A stretch of 64,000 nt of DNA from Bagarius yarrelli (lineage: Eukaryota; Chordata; Actinopteri; Siluriformes; Sisoridae): assembly GCA_005784505.1 (NCBI GenBank), contig VCAZ01000037.1:2323856-2387855 (forward strand). The letters are read 5' to 3'. A program made the position numbers and the translations under genes. The notes under the pieces were generated by a model. It worked only from the letters and a program-made list of their open reading frames with translations. It was not told where the DNA came from and made no database searches. Shown here piece after piece: positions 63,880-64,000 of the stretch (its first letter is position 1; the number at the start of each line of letters is the position of its first letter).

Positions 63880-64000
63880 AGTGTTGGTAGCTCAGCAGAT
63901 CGGAACCACCGAGCAGTCACTGCTGGGCCGCTGAACAAGGCGGTTAACACTTAACTGTTCAGTTGGATTAAAAAATGAGATAAATGTGCCTTGTTTTGGA
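63880..64000 (+). repeat. SINE family A at the right window edge
   Basis: GTTGGTAGCTCAGCAGATCG, CACTGCTGGGCCGCTGAACAAGG, TTAACACTTAACTGTTCAGTT and GAGATAAATGTGCC match the family, with a deletion across the B box. It is cut by the window end. Confidence 0.75.

Noticed and set aside
63553..63954. 133-codon plus-strand frame near the right edge
   Set aside because: It lies across an interspersed repeat and into a SINE; no conserved protein motifs are visible.

Overview
The window is vertebrate nuclear DNA, almost certainly from a teleost. Genes are split into many short exons with GT-AG introns. (CA)n, (CT)n and (AT)n microsatellites are abundant. Three families of short interspersed repeats of teleost type are present, two of them with tRNA-like B boxes. 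The gene linkage mixes loci that in human lie on 19q, 17q, 1q and 12p. The repeat flavour suggests an otophysan fish (catfish, characin or carp relatives), but that is inference. There are no bacterial, viral or CRISPR features.

Layout, left to right: 1-5050, 3' half of cyth2 (+; ARF guanine nucleotide exchange factor) with its 3' UTR. 5050-9600, gene-free, repeat-rich DNA holding a notable pair of perfect nuclear-receptor DR1 sites. 9640-20783, a BAIAP2/IRSp53-type I-BAR/SH3 gene (+). 20784-24640, AT-rich DNA with a diverged TTAGCTAG repeat and a transposase relic. 24732-26092, ndufa3 (-; complex I). 27026-28376, tfpt (+; INO80 subunit). 28750-29622, mrpl51 (-; mitoribosome). 31163-31339, a 58-residue cortexin-like membrane protein (-). 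34276-42416, arnt (-; bHLH-PAS factor, 21 coding exons). 45034-49331, naglu (+; lysosomal hydrolase). 51384-54125, coasy (+; bifunctional CoA synthase). 55596-61390, a compact myosin light chain kinase (-). 61391-64000, CA-rich simple sequence and interspersed repeats.

Exon boundaries were read by eye from splice sites and reading-frame continuity. For every complete multi-exon gene the exon phases close to a whole number of codons. The genes are independent housekeeping or signalling loci rather than one pathway. Three neighbour relations are informative: naglu-coasy adjacency is also found on human 17q21; tfpt and ndufa3 are close neighbours on human 19q13; and coasy and the kinase gene converge, with poly(A) signals about 250 bp apart.

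No new multi-gene system was found. The most useful observations are: a 3-nt GAG microexon in cyth2; a GC-AG intron in tfpt; a ZNF143/THAP11-type promoter motif at ndufa3; a CLEAR-like element at naglu; loss of the CRIB segment in the BAIAP2 paralogue; the short cortexin-like gene; and several unusual repeats.
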